This document shows positions 17,177 through 25,645 of a DNA stretch of 64,000 bases, one piece after another. The notes beneath the pieces were generated by a model. It worked only from the letters and a program-made list of their open reading frames with translations. It was not told where the DNA came from and searched no databases. This stretch comes from Pararhizobium arenae (GTDB lineage Bacteria > Pseudomonadota > Alphaproteobacteria > Rhizobiales > Rhizobiaceae), in assembly GCF_001931685.1 (NCBI RefSeq), contig NZ_MOOY01000002.1, positions 310,001-374,000 on the forward strand. Direction: 5' to 3'. A program made the translations under genes and the position numbers. Numbering within the stretch: the stretch's first letter is position 1; each line of letters starts with the position of its first letter.

Positions 17177-18348
17177 ATCCCCGGCAGTGAGAAGCCGTTC
17201 AGCCGTTCCTCAAGCTTCAGGATCGTGTCGGCATCGGCATTGGCGAAGGCAAAGCGCAGATAGCCTTCCTGGCCCTCGCCGAAATAATCTCCCGGCAGGC
17301 AGACGATGCCGGCGATCTTGGCGAGCTTTTCCGCGACAAAATCCGAGCCGATATCCGGGTAGGGGTGGCGAATATAGGCGAAGTAAGCGCCGATCGCCTG
17401 CAGCTTCCAGCCGGGCGTCCTGGCCATGACCTGACGCAGCGCATCGGCGCGGCGGCCGATCTCGGCGCGGTTGCCGGCTCTCCAGTCATCCAGTGCGGGC
17501 AACGCCTTGGCAAGGGCCGCCTGCGCAGAACGGGGCGCACAAATCTGCAGGTTATCCATGACCTTGGCGATCTGCTCCACCACGGCGGGGCTTGCGGTGA
17601 TGGCACCCAGCCGATGGCCGGGAATGCAGAAGGATTTCGAGAAGCTGTAGAGGCAGATGAGGCTATCCTGCCAGCCATCTTCCGACAGCAGACCGTGCGG
17701 CGCATCACCGGCAGCCAGGAAGTCGCGATAGGTTTCGTCCAGCACCAGCCAGGTGCCGTTGTTGCGGCAGAGGTCGAAGATCTTTTGTAGGAGCGCTGGC
17801 GGGTAGACGGCGCCGGTCGGGTTGTTCGGCGAGACCAGCGCCAGCATCCTCACACCCGGGCGAAGCGTCTGCGCGATCGCCTCGATATCCGGCAGGAAGC
17901 CGGAGGAAGGGTCGCAGGGCACCAGCTCGACCTTGATGCCGAGCATGGACAGCGTCGTTTCCTGGTTGAAATAGAAGGGGTTGGTCATCAACACCGTATC
18001 GCCGCTGCCGGCAAGCGCCATGGCCGCGGAGATGAAAGCCTGATTGCAGCCCGAAGTGATATGGATGTTTTCAACGGAGATTTTCGCGCCGTAAACTTTC
18101 GACACATGCTCGGCATAGGCGCTGCGCAGCACAGCCTCGCCCTCGATGGCACCGTAGCCGGTATAGGCAGTCGAGCTTGCCGCTTCGCCGAGCCACTTCA
18201 GCATGTCGGGGTGGGGCGGATAACCGGGAACGGCCTGGCTCAGATCGATCAACGGCCCGCGCGTACCGTCATAGGCCTTCGCCCAGGCAAGCACGGAAGG
18301 GATCGGCGGCGGCGACAATCTGGCGATCAGCGGATTGAAATGCGGCAT
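17173..18348 (-). CDS. PLP-dependent aminotransferase, class I/II
   Basis: Fold-type I aminotransferase of 391 residues. SGCNQAFISAAMAL binds the cofactor phosphate, SPNNPTGAVYP is the conserved Asn-Pro region, DETYRDF contains the ring-contacting residues, and the Schiff-base Lys is in SFSKSFCIPGHRLG. It is the first gene left of a LysR gene on the same strand (19 bases apart) and is divergent from the agmatinase/transporter operon. A role in removing an amino group from a guanidino or polyamine-derived compound fits this setting but is inference; it could equally act on an ordinary amino acid. Confidence 0.9.
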   Translation of the reverse strand: MPHFNPLIARLSPPPIPSVLAWAKAYDGTRGPLIDLSQAVPGYPPHPDMLKWLGEAASSTAYTGYGAIEGEAVLRSAYAEHVSKVYGAKISVENIHITSGCNQAFISAAMALAGSGDTVLMTNPFYFNQETTLSMLGIKVELVPCDPSSGFLPDIEAIAQTLRPGVRMLALVSPNNPTGAVYPPALLQKIFDLCRNNGTWLVLDETYRDFLAAGDAPHGLLSEDGWQDSLICLYSFSKSFCIPGHRLGAITASPAVVEQIAKVMDNLQICAPRSAQAALAKALPALDDWRAGNRAEIGRRADALRQVMARTPGWKLQAIGAYFAYIRHPYPDIGSDFVAEKLAKIAGIVCLPGDYFGEGQEGYLRFAFANADADTILKLEERLNGFSLPGI

Positions 18349-18367
18349 TACGGATGTCCTGTGGTTT

Positions 18368-19372
18368 TCAAGGTTTGGCCCGGCGTTTCGGGGCTTTGTC
18401 GGGATCTGATTTCGGTGTTGCTTCGGTGTCGTCTTTGACTGGGCGCCCGCGAATAACGGTGCGTGCCGAGCTCTGCAGTTCCGGCATCGGGTTGTTTTCG
18501 AGGGCGGAGAACAGCCAGTCGATGAACACCTTCACAATCGGTGCTGCCCTGACTTCATTGCGGCACGCGACATAGAAGGCGTCGTTTGCGGGCACGGCGA
18601 GAGCGAAGGGCACGATCAGTTCGCCCTTGGCAATCAGGCTACCGGCGGTGATGGTGTCGCCCAGCGCCACGCCCTGATTGTGCAGCGCGGCTTCGGTCGA
18701 AAGCCGGGCGTCACTCATGAAATGCTGGCGGCCGCGCGGCACGTCGCTGCCATCGGCGGCGGCGAGCCAGGTGTTCCATTCCCGCCCGTCATCGCCATGC
18801 AGCAGCACATGATCCTGCAGGTCTTTCACGGAGCGCAGGGGGCGCGAATTGAGGAGTGTCGGGCTGACGACGGGGAAAAGCTCCAGCTGGCTCCACAGCC
18901 GCGACCAGCTGTCACCCCAGTTGCCGTCGCCATAGAGCAGGCAGACATCGACATCCTGAGAAAACAGGTTTGACGGGTCGTTGGAGGCGATCAGCGTGAG
19001 CTGGATATCCGGATATTGTTCGGTGAAGAGGTGTAGACGTGGTATCATCCAGAAGGAGAGCAGGGCCGCCACGCAGGTAATGCGCAGCTCTCCGCTGGTC
19101 GTTGGCCGCATCATGGCGGCGGTCGCGGCGGCGATGCCTTCGAAGGCGCTCGTGACGGCCGGCAGCAACAGTGCGCCTTGAGGGGTCAATTTCATGCGCT
19201 TGCCCCCACGCTCAAACAGGGAGGCGTTGAACGTCTGCTCCAGCGCCCGGATCTGGTGGCTGATGGCGCCGTGGGTGACGTTCAGTTCCCGCGCGGCCGC
19301 CGAGACGGAGCCACGCCGCGCGGTCGCCTCGAAGGCGCGCAGGGGGTTGAGCGGTGGCAGGCGGCTGTTCAT
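18368..19372 (-). CDS. LysR-family transcriptional regulator, GcvA-like
   Basis: Regulator of 334 residues. The winged HTH is at the N-terminus (LRAFEATARRGSVSAAARELNVTHGAISHQIRALE, residues about 11-45) and a LysR substrate domain follows to about 300. The N-terminal sequence is of the GcvA/AmpR subgroup. An unusual charged tail of about 30 residues (GRPVKDD...APKRRAKP) ends the protein. It is divergent from the agmatinase operon at 19602 and upstream of the aminotransferase, so it probably controls both; an inverted repeat at 19433-19455 is a candidate site. Confidence 0.9.
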   Translation of the reverse strand: MNSRLPPLNPLRAFEATARRGSVSAAARELNVTHGAISHQIRALEQTFNASLFERGGKRMKLTPQGALLLPAVTSAFEGIAAATAAMMRPTTSGELRITCVAALLSFWMIPRLHLFTEQYPDIQLTLIASNDPSNLFSQDVDVCLLYGDGNWGDSWSRLWSQLELFPVVSPTLLNSRPLRSVKDLQDHVLLHGDDGREWNTWLAAADGSDVPRGRQHFMSDARLSTEAALHNQGVALGDTITAGSLIAKGELIVPFALAVPANDAFYVACRNEVRAAPIVKVFIDWLFSALENNPMPELQSSARTVIRGRPVKDDTEATPKSDPDKAPKRRAKP

Positions 19373-19432
19373 AGGTGGTTCCGGTCGACGGCAATGCGTG
19401 AAATTTTCTCACACAAAACGCTATAACATTGT

Positions 19433-19455
19433 CAATTGATTTTCCAATCAAATTG
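19433..19455. promoter_or_regulatory. Inverted repeat, candidate LysR binding site
   Basis: CAATTGATT and AATCAAATTG form an inverted repeat with a 4-base centre and one unpaired base, about 60 bp upstream of the LysR start. LysR proteins bind such AT-rich dyads near their own promoter to control the divergent operon. It is the only clear dyad in this 229-bp region. Confidence 0.45.
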
Positions 19456-19601
19456 ATCGCTAATGATATCAACAAAGGCAAAAGCCTGGGGAACACGTAT
19501 CTACCGCCGTCACGCAACGGCGAGAGCGCTATGCCGTGCAATTCCGGCTTGTGGCGGAGGTCGTACCGTTCCTCGATGTTTCGAACAGGAAGGATGACGG
19601 C

Positions 19602-20663
19602 ATGGCACTGGACGATCAAAAGCTTCAGGATTTGAAGGCGAAATACGGCGAAGCCCATGGCGGCGAGATGTTCGACCCGACCTTCCGCAAGGTTGCCGAC
19701 AAGATCTTCACCAAGAACGGCACCCGTCTTGCGCCGTACTCCGGCATTCCGACATTCCTGATGGCGCCGCATATGCCGGTCGATGCCAACGAGCCGGATT
19801 TCGGCAACCTGCAGGTTGCCATGGTCGGCATTCCCATGGACCTCGGCGTTACCAACCGGCCGGGCTCTCGCTTCGGGCCGCGCGCCATGCGCACCATCGA
19901 GCGTATCGGCCCTTACAACCACGTCCTCGGCTGCGCGCCGATCCATGACTTACGCGTGGCCGACATCGGCGACGTACCGTTCCAGAGCCGCTACCGGCTG
20001 GAACTGAGCCACGACGACATCGAAAAGCGCATCAACCAGATCGTCGATGCTGGTGTGGTGCCGCTTTCGGTCGGTGGCGACCATTCGATCAGCCATCCGA
20101 TCCTGAAAGCTGTCGGCAAGAAGCGCCCGGTCGGCATGATCCATATCGATGCCCATTGCGACACCGGCGGCGCCTACGATCTCACCAAGTTCCACCATGG
20201 CGGTCCGTTCCGCAATGCGGTGCTGGACGGGGTGCTCGATCCGACCCGCACGATCCAGATCGGCATCCGGGGTTCCTCGGAATATCTGTGGGAGTTCTCC
20301 TACGAATCCGGCATGACGGTCATTCATGCGGAAGAGGTGACGGGGCTCGGCATTCCGGCCATCATTGAAAAGGCCAAGGCGATTGTCGGCGATGGTCCGA
20401 CCTATCTCTCCTTCGATATCGACAGCCTCGATCCGAGCTTCGCGCCGGGCACCGGCACGCCGGAAATCGGCGGCCTCACCACCCGCGAGGTGCTGGAATT
20501 GATCCGTGGCCTGAAGGGCGTGAACCTCGTCGGTGGCGACGTCGTGGAAGTGGCGCCGCAGTACGATTCGACCACCAACACGGCCCATGCGGGTTCGCAG
20601 GTTCTGTTCGAAATCCTGAGCCTGATGGTCTACAGTCCGTTCGTGAACGGCAAGCGCGATTGA
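19602..20663 (+). CDS. speB: Agmatinase-family ureohydrolase (agmatinase or guanidinobutyrase)
   Basis: Binuclear manganese ureohydrolase of 353 residues that removes urea from a guanidino compound. The metal ligands are all present: His161 in GGDHS, Asp183/His185/Asp187 in HIDAHCD, and Asp272/Asp274 in SFDIDSLDP, followed by GTGTPEIGGLT. ATG 19602 follows AGGAAGGATGACGGC. The family includes agmatinase, guanidinobutyrase and guanidinopropionase, which sequence reading does not separate. The nearby amidase and ABC transporter favour a guanidino acid substrate. Released urea could be used by the urease genes at 59750 onward. Confidence 0.88.
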   Translation: MALDDQKLQDLKAKYGEAHGGEMFDPTFRKVADKIFTKNGTRLAPYSGIPTFLMAPHMPVDANEPDFGNLQVAMVGIPMDLGVTNRPGSRFGPRAMRTIERIGPYNHVLGCAPIHDLRVADIGDVPFQSRYRLELSHDDIEKRINQIVDAGVVPLSVGGDHSISHPILKAVGKKRPVGMIHIDAHCDTGGAYDLTKFHHGGPFRNAVLDGVLDPTRTIQIGIRGSSEYLWEFSYESGMTVIHAEEVTGLGIPAIIEKAKAIVGDGPTYLSFDIDSLDPSFAPGTGTPEIGGLTTREVLELIRGLKGVNLVGGDVVEVAPQYDSTTNTAHAGSQVLFEILSLMVYSPFVNGKRD

Positions 20664-20684
20664 CATCGCCGCAAAGGTCTTTAA

Positions 20685-20708
20685 GGCCCGCCTTACGCAG
20701 GGCGGGCC
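20685..20708 (+). other. Intercistronic hairpin
   Basis: GGCCCGCC and GGCGGGCC pair perfectly across an 8-base loop, 21 bases after the ureohydrolase stop. There is no T-run. A second weaker stem (GCCGG...CCGGC, 20724-20750) ends just before the AAGGAG ribosome site of the binding protein. Either may adjust read-through or translation of the transporter genes. Confidence 0.55.
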
Positions 20709-20768
20709 GTTGATGTGGGAACGGCCGGAACGCCTCAAAGAGCGACCGGCAAACAAGGAGTGAAAAAA

Positions 20769-21857
20769 ATGACTGACATTCTCAAATCCGGCGTCAGCCG
20801 CCGCGCCGTGCTGGGTGCAGGCCTTGCCGGTGTATCGATGCTGGCGATGCCGTCGATCCTGCGGGCGCAGGACAAGTCGCTGAAGGTTGGCGTCTATGGC
20901 GGTTACTTCAAGGATTCGTTCGACAAGAACATCTTCCCGGAATTCACCAAGGCAACAGGCATCGCTGTCGAATCCGTTGCCGAGCCGACCGGTGAAGCGT
21001 GGCTCGTACAGCTCGAACAGGCTGCCAAGGCCGGTCAGGCTCCGGCTGACGTCTCGATGATGTCGCAGGTTGCGATGCTCAAGGGCCAGGCGACCGAACT
21101 CTGGGCGCCGCTCGATACCGCCAAGATCAAGAACGCCTCGAACCTGCTCGATCGCTTCGTCAACAAGTATCCGGATGGCCGCATTGCCGGTATCGGCGCC
21201 GTATCGTGGTACATCACGCTCGTCACCAACACCGACGTCTACAAGGAAGCGCCGACCTCCTGGGAAGCCCTGTGGGATCCGGCAAATGCCGACAAGCTCG
21301 GCCTCTTGGCACTTGTCTCCAACTCCTTCCTGCTCGAAGTGACGGCCAAGACCTATTTCGGCGGCACCAATGCGCTGGATACCGACGAAGGTCTGGAAAA
21401 GGCGTTTGCCAAGCTTGCGGAAGTGAAGCCGAACGTGCGTCTGTGGTATCGTGACGAAGCCCAGTTCGAGCAGTCGCTGAAGTCGGGCGAAATCCCGATG
21501 GGCCAGTATTATCACGACGTGACCGGCCTTGCGGCCGCTGACGGCAACCCGGTCCGTTCGACCTTCCCGAAGGAAGGTGGCATTCAGGATTCGGGTTGCT
21601 GGGCGCTGTCACGCGCGTCCGAGAAGGTCGAGGAAGCCCATGTGTTCATCGATTACATGAGCCAGCCGTCGATCCAAGCGATCCTGTCACGCAAGGTCGG
21701 TACCGCGCCGACGGTGAAGCGCGAAGTGACGGACTTGACGGACGCTGAATTTGCAGCCGTCTCCTCCGACATCGAGCCGATCATTCCGCGTTACGATCTC
21801 TACCAGACCAAGTCGGATTGGCTGAACCAGAAGTGGACCGAGCTGATCGTCGGCTGA
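20769..21857 (+). CDS. Polyamine/opine-type ABC transporter substrate-binding protein, Tat-exported
   Basis: Extracellular solute-binding protein of 362 residues. The N-terminus SRRAVLGAGLAGVSMLAMPSI with the following LRAQ cleavage region is a twin-arginine signal, unlike the Sec signals of the other binding proteins in this window. The mature part (KSLKVGVYGGYFKDSFDKN) is of the PotD-like family that binds putrescine, spermidine or related amines. ATG 20769 follows AAGGAGTGAAAAAA. It is the first component of an uptake system with the genes at 22090-24766. Confidence 0.9.
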   Translation: MTDILKSGVSRRAVLGAGLAGVSMLAMPSILRAQDKSLKVGVYGGYFKDSFDKNIFPEFTKATGIAVESVAEPTGEAWLVQLEQAAKAGQAPADVSMMSQVAMLKGQATELWAPLDTAKIKNASNLLDRFVNKYPDGRIAGIGAVSWYITLVTNTDVYKEAPTSWEALWDPANADKLGLLALVSNSFLLEVTAKTYFGGTNALDTDEGLEKAFAKLAEVKPNVRLWYRDEAQFEQSLKSGEIPMGQYYHDVTGLAAADGNPVRSTFPKEGGIQDSGCWALSRASEKVEEAHVFIDYMSQPSIQAILSRKVGTAPTVKREVTDLTDAEFAAVSSDIEPIIPRYDLYQTKSDWLNQKWTELIVG

Positions 21858-21882
21858 GGGTATCTATGGAGGGTGGGGTTTT

Positions 21883-22023
21883 ACCCCCCTCTGTCACTTC
21901 GTGACATCTCCCCCTCAAGGGGGGAGATTGTTCTTTTCCCTCGCTGTCACTGTTTTTGAGCGAGGACATGCCTCCTGCGATCTCCCCCCTTGAGGGGGAG
22001 ATGCCCGGCAGGGCAGAGGGGGG
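21883..22023. repeat. Pair of family-B palindromic elements inside ABC operon
   Basis: Unit 1 (21883-21929) reads ACCCCCCTCTGTCACTTCGT..., ending CTCAAGGGGGGAGATT. Unit 2 (21979-22023) is the reverse arrangement, starting GATCTCCCCCCTTGAGG and ending GCAGAGGGGGGCT. They can pair with each other as a long stem over about 140 bases. The same family is at 48825-49020 and 58848-59013. They fill the gap between the binding-protein gene and the ATPase gene. Confidence 0.75.
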
Positions 22024-22089
22024 CTAAAGCGGCATACGCATATTGATTGATAAGCGTCGCGTCACAGCGGCTACCAACAAGGACCACCC

Positions 22090-23121
22090 ATGTCAGGCCT
22101 CGCGCTCAGCAACGTCACCAAGGAATTCGGCTCGTTCACCGCCGTCAACAACATCGACATCACGGTGCCGCACGGGACGTTTGTTTGCCTGCTCGGTCCT
22201 TCCGGTTGCGGCAAGACCACGCTGTTGCGCATGATCGCCGGCCTCGACTTGCCCACCTCCGGCGCAATTAGGCTCGATGGTGACGACATCACCCGTGTTC
22301 CGACCCACAAGCGCAATCTCGGCATGGTGTTCCAGTCGCTGGCGCTGTTTCCGCATCTGACGGTTGGCGAAAACATTGCCTATCCGCTGCGCATTCGCGG
22401 CGTAGCCAAGGAAGAGCAGAAGAAGCGCGTCGATGAACTGCTCGCCATGATCCACCTGTCGGGCTATGCCGACCGGCCGGTGTCGAAGCTTTCCGGCGGC
22501 CAGCGCCAGCGCGTGGCGATCGCCCGTGCCCTCTCGATCTCCCCAAAACTTTTCCTGCTCGATGAGCCCCTGTCGGCGCTTGATGCCAAGCTGCGCGAGG
22601 CGATGCAGGTGGAGCTTCGCCAGCTGCAGCAGAAGCTCGGCATCACCACCATCGTCGTAACCCACGACCAGCGCGAGGCGATGACCATGGCCGATACGGT
22701 GGTCGTCATGAACAAGGGCGAAATCCGCCAGGCTGCCTCGCCGATCGAAATCTATCGCCGTCCGGCCGATACCTTCGTTGCCGACTTCATCGGCTCGACC
22801 AATCTGCTCGAAGCGGAGGCAACGGGCGGGGCCGTCTCCGTTCTCGGCCAGCCGGTCTCCGGTATCTCGCTGGGTTCGGCCACCAAGGCGACGCTGTCCG
22901 TACGCCCTGAAGACGTGCACCTGACGGCGCCCGGCAATGGCGCGCTTTCCGGCACCGTGACCTTCGTGCGCGATCTCGGCGGCACGATCGAGACCTTTGT
23001 CGATGTCGCGGGCCGCCAGATCGTTGCCGTCTCGACGCCGCGGGCGCGGCCCGATGTCACCGTCGGCCAGCCGGTCGGCATCACGCTACTTCCCGATGTC
23101 TGCGTGGTGCTTTCCAAATGA
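22090..23121 (+). CDS. Polyamine-type ABC transporter ATP-binding protein (PotA-like)
   Basis: ATPase of 343 residues. Walker A GPSGCGKTT is at 36-44, LSGGQRQRVAIARAL near 137, Walker B in LFLLDEPLSALDAK, and the switch His in VTHDQREAM. A C-terminal TOBE domain (about 270-343) is present, as in PotA/FbpC proteins. It overlaps the next permease gene by 4 bases. The closest functional context is the Tat-exported binding protein upstream, from which it is separated by palindromic repeats. Confidence 0.92.
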   Translation: MSGLALSNVTKEFGSFTAVNNIDITVPHGTFVCLLGPSGCGKTTLLRMIAGLDLPTSGAIRLDGDDITRVPTHKRNLGMVFQSLALFPHLTVGENIAYPLRIRGVAKEEQKKRVDELLAMIHLSGYADRPVSKLSGGQRQRVAIARALSISPKLFLLDEPLSALDAKLREAMQVELRQLQQKLGITTIVVTHDQREAMTMADTVVVMNKGEIRQAASPIEIYRRPADTFVADFIGSTNLLEAEATGGAVSVLGQPVSGISLGSATKATLSVRPEDVHLTAPGNGALSGTVTFVRDLGGTIETFVDVAGRQIVAVSTPRARPDVTVGQPVGITLLPDVCVVLSK

Positions 23122-23972
23122 GACGGGAAAAACCGCAAAAACTCCTCGACTATGCGCCGATCGTCTTTCCGGCGGCGATGCTCATCGTCTTCTTCGTCAT
23201 TCCCTTTGCGACGATGATCGCCGTCAGCTTTTTCCAGCGGGAGCAGGCCGGGTTCTACACGCCCGCCTTCCAGTTCGCGAACTACGAACGCTTCCTCAGC
23301 CTGTTCTTCGCCAATGTTCTGGGTTTCTCGCTGATGCTGGCGATTGCGGTGGCGATCTGCTGCGTGCTGCTGGCACTGCCCTTCACCTATCTTCTGGCGC
23401 GCATGTCGCGAAAGGCGCAGATCGTCTGGTTGGTGGCGCTGCTCTCGGTGCTGTCGCTGTCGGAAGTCATCATCGGTTTCGCATGGTCGACGCTTCTGTC
23501 GCGTACCGCCGGCATCACCAACCTGCTCGTCGCAGCCGGCATCATGACGGAAGCCAAGGCTTTGCTGCCAAGCTTCGGCGCGGTCCTGACCGGCATGGTC
23601 TATCAGGCCTTCCCCTATACCGTGCTCGTGCTCTATCCCGCCATCGTGCGGCTTGATCCGACGCTCACCGAGGCCGCGCGCACGCTCGGCGCGTCTCCGC
23701 TCAAGGCCTTCTTCACGGTCGTCGTGCCGGCCCTGCGCAACACGATTACCGCCACGCTGATCATGGTCTTCATCTTCGCGCTCGGCTCCTATCTATTGCC
23801 GCAGCTTCTCGGCCGGCCGCAGCACTGGACGCTTTCGGTTCTCATCACCGATCAAGCGATCTACCAGTCCAACATGCCGTTTGCGGCAGCCATGGCCGTG
23901 TTCCTCGTGCTGGTCACGCTCGGCCTTGTGGCGCTCACCGTCATTGCCGGTCGCAAGGGAGAAGCCGCATGA
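23118..23972 (+). CDS. ABC transporter permease (PotB-like)
   Basis: Inner-membrane permease of 284 residues with about six helices. The first helix is IVFPAAMLIVFFVIPFATMIAV, and the ATPase-contacting loop reads EAARTLGASPLKAFFTVVVPAL near residue 190. It overlaps both its upstream (ATGA at 23118) and downstream (ATGA at 23969) neighbours, so the four genes 22090-25548 are translationally coupled. Confidence 0.92.
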   Translation: MRREKPQKLLDYAPIVFPAAMLIVFFVIPFATMIAVSFFQREQAGFYTPAFQFANYERFLSLFFANVLGFSLMLAIAVAICCVLLALPFTYLLARMSRKAQIVWLVALLSVLSLSEVIIGFAWSTLLSRTAGITNLLVAAGIMTEAKALLPSFGAVLTGMVYQAFPYTVLVLYPAIVRLDPTLTEAARTLGASPLKAFFTVVVPALRNTITATLIMVFIFALGSYLLPQLLGRPQHWTLSVLITDQAIYQSNMPFAAAMAVFLVLVTLGLVALTVIAGRKGEAA

Positions 23973-24766
23973 ACGGCCTGCGCAACCTCTATTTCACCCT
24001 GATCGGCCTGTTTCTGGCGCTGCCGCTGATCGTCGTTGCCGGTGTCTCCGTCAACGAGAAACAGACGCTCGCCTTCCCGCCGAAGAGCTTTTCGCTGTCG
24101 TGGTACGGCGAAATCTTCCTCAATCCGGAATGGCGCAATGCGCTTCTTGCCTCACTGACGCTCGCCGCGTGCTCCGCCGCAGTCGCCGTCGCCATCGCGC
24201 TGCCGCTCGCCTGGTTCCTGTGGCGGCGTGTTGCCCCCTGGGCGAATATCTTCCAGCTGCTCGGCGTCGCGCCGTTCACGCTGCCGCCGGTCATCACGGC
24301 GCTGGGGCTTCTCACCTTCTGGGCGACGACCGGCTTTTACGGCCAGCCCTGGACGGCCGTCGTCAGCCACGCGATCTTCTTCGTGACCCTGCCGCTCGTC
24401 ACGCTCTCGCTCGGCTTCACCGCCATCGATCGTTCGCTGGTCGAAGCGGCGGCAACCATGGGCGCGGATGACAAGACGATCTTCCGCACGGTCGTTCTGC
24501 CGCTGATCTTGCCTTACATAGTCTCCGGCTATGCCTTCGCCTTCGTGCTGTCGCTCAACGAATATATCGTTGCCTACATGACGGTCGGCTTCACCATGGA
24601 AACGCTGCCGATCAAGATCTTCAACGCGCTGCGCTATGGCTACACGCCGACCATGGCCTCGGTGACGATCCTTTTTGTTGCAACGGCGGCAGTGATCTTC
24701 TCGCTGGTCGCCCGCTTCGGCGATCTCCCGAAACTGCTCGGTGCAATGGCGGCAGACGACAAATGA
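23969..24766 (+). CDS. ABC transporter permease (PotC-like)
   Basis: Second inner-membrane permease of 265 residues and about six helices. The EAA loop is EAAATMGADDKTIFRTVVLPLILP near residue 156. The N-terminal helix followed by SLSWYGEIFLNPEWRNALLASL is typical of PotC-type permeases. The stop overlaps the start of the amidase gene by four bases. Confidence 0.92.
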   Translation: MNGLRNLYFTLIGLFLALPLIVVAGVSVNEKQTLAFPPKSFSLSWYGEIFLNPEWRNALLASLTLAACSAAVAVAIALPLAWFLWRRVAPWANIFQLLGVAPFTLPPVITALGLLTFWATTGFYGQPWTAVVSHAIFFVTLPLVTLSLGFTAIDRSLVEAAATMGADDKTIFRTVVLPLILPYIVSGYAFAFVLSLNEYIVAYMTVGFTMETLPIKIFNALRYGYTPTMASVTILFVATAAVIFSLVARFGDLPKLLGAMAADDK

Positions 24767-25548
24767 TCACGCTCGCCGCCCTGCAGATGAAATCCGAAAG
24801 CGGCGACGTTGCCGCCAATCTGGCGCGCATCGAGGCGGCGGCGAAGGAAGCGGCCACCAAGGGGGCGAGCCTGCTGATGACCCCGGAACTCGGCATCACC
24901 GGTTATGGCGGTGGCGAGGTGGTGAGTGGGCTTGCGGAGCCTGCGGATGGCCCGATCGTTCAGCGCCTGAAGGCTATCTCATCGGAGACCGGCGTTGCCA
25001 TCATCGCTGGTTTCGCAGAGCGGGATGGTGAGGCCGTTTACAACAGCGCCGTCTATGTCGATGGCGATGCGGCACCGGTGGTTTATCGCAAATCGCATCT
25101 CTATGGAGACTACGAGCGTGATCTGTTTGCGGCAGCCGAGCCGGCAACGCATCTGTTCAAGCATCGTGGCGTTACCTGCGGCATGCTGATCTGCTACGAT
25201 GTCGAGTTTCCTGAAAATGTCCGGCGTCTTGCGCAGGCCGGCGCCGATGCCGTGCTGGTGCCGACGGCGCTTCCGGCCGGCTGGTCGGGCACCTTCATCG
25301 CCGATCACATGATCCAGACCCGCGCCTTCGAAAACCAGGTTTTCGTCGCTTACATCAACCACTGCGGTTCCGACGAGCGCTTCTCCTTTGCCGGGCTTTC
25401 GCGCATCGCAGCACCGGATGGAAACCTGCTGGCGAGCGGCGGCCCGCGTGACGAGGCGCTGATGCTGGTGAAGATCGATCCCGCCGCGTTCAATATCTCA
25501 AAGGCAGAGAACACCTATCTGAGCGATCTCAACCGGTACGCTCGTTGA
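24763..25548 (+). CDS. Carbon-nitrogen hydrolase (nitrilase superfamily amidase)
   Basis: Cytoplasmic amidase of 261 residues with the full Glu-Lys-Cys triad: Glu42 in TPELGITGY, Lys110 in YRKSHLYG, and Cys144 in LICYDVEFPE. The overall pattern resembles 5-aminopentanamidase (DavA) and aliphatic-amide hydrolases of the superfamily more than true nitrilases. It is translationally coupled to the transporter and shares an operon with an agmatinase-family enzyme, so hydrolysis of an omega-amino or 4-guanidino amide (arginine or lysine oxidation products) is a reasonable hypothesis. No oxidase or monooxygenase that would make such an amide is visible in the cluster. Confidence 0.85.
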   Translation: MITLAALQMKSESGDVAANLARIEAAAKEAATKGASLLMTPELGITGYGGGEVVSGLAEPADGPIVQRLKAISSETGVAIIAGFAERDGEAVYNSAVYVDGDAAPVVYRKSHLYGDYERDLFAAAEPATHLFKHRGVTCGMLICYDVEFPENVRRLAQAGADAVLVPTALPAGWSGTFIADHMIQTRAFENQVFVAYINHCGSDERFSFAGLSRIAAPDGNLLASGGPRDEALMLVKIDPAAFNISKAENTYLSDLNRYAR

Positions 25549-25560
25549 GATCGCATGAAG

Positions 25561-25583
25561 TTAAGCCGGGATAATCCGGCTTT
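25561..25583 (+). terminator. Terminator-like hairpin after amidase operon
   Basis: AAGCCGG and CCGGCTT pair over a 6-base loop, 14 bases after the amidase stop, ending CTTTCC. Only a short T-run is present. Confidence 0.6.
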
Positions 25584-25645
25584 CCATCTCGACTTTTCGG
25601 CCGCGCGCACCATCATCCCTTGCGAACACAAGCAAGGGTGAGACG

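Noticed and set aside
20664-20768. Possible guanidine or other riboswitch upstream of the polyamine-type transporter
   Set aside because: Two hairpins are present, but I could not match the conserved core bases of any guanidine riboswitch class, so they are listed only as hairpins.
19950-21515. 521-residue open frame on - across ureohydrolase and binding protein
   Set aside because: It spans two real genes in antisense; residue composition is typical of reverse-strand artefacts.
21883-22023. CRISPR array
   Set aside because: Only two inverted G/C-rich units, no regular direct repeats with uniform spacers.
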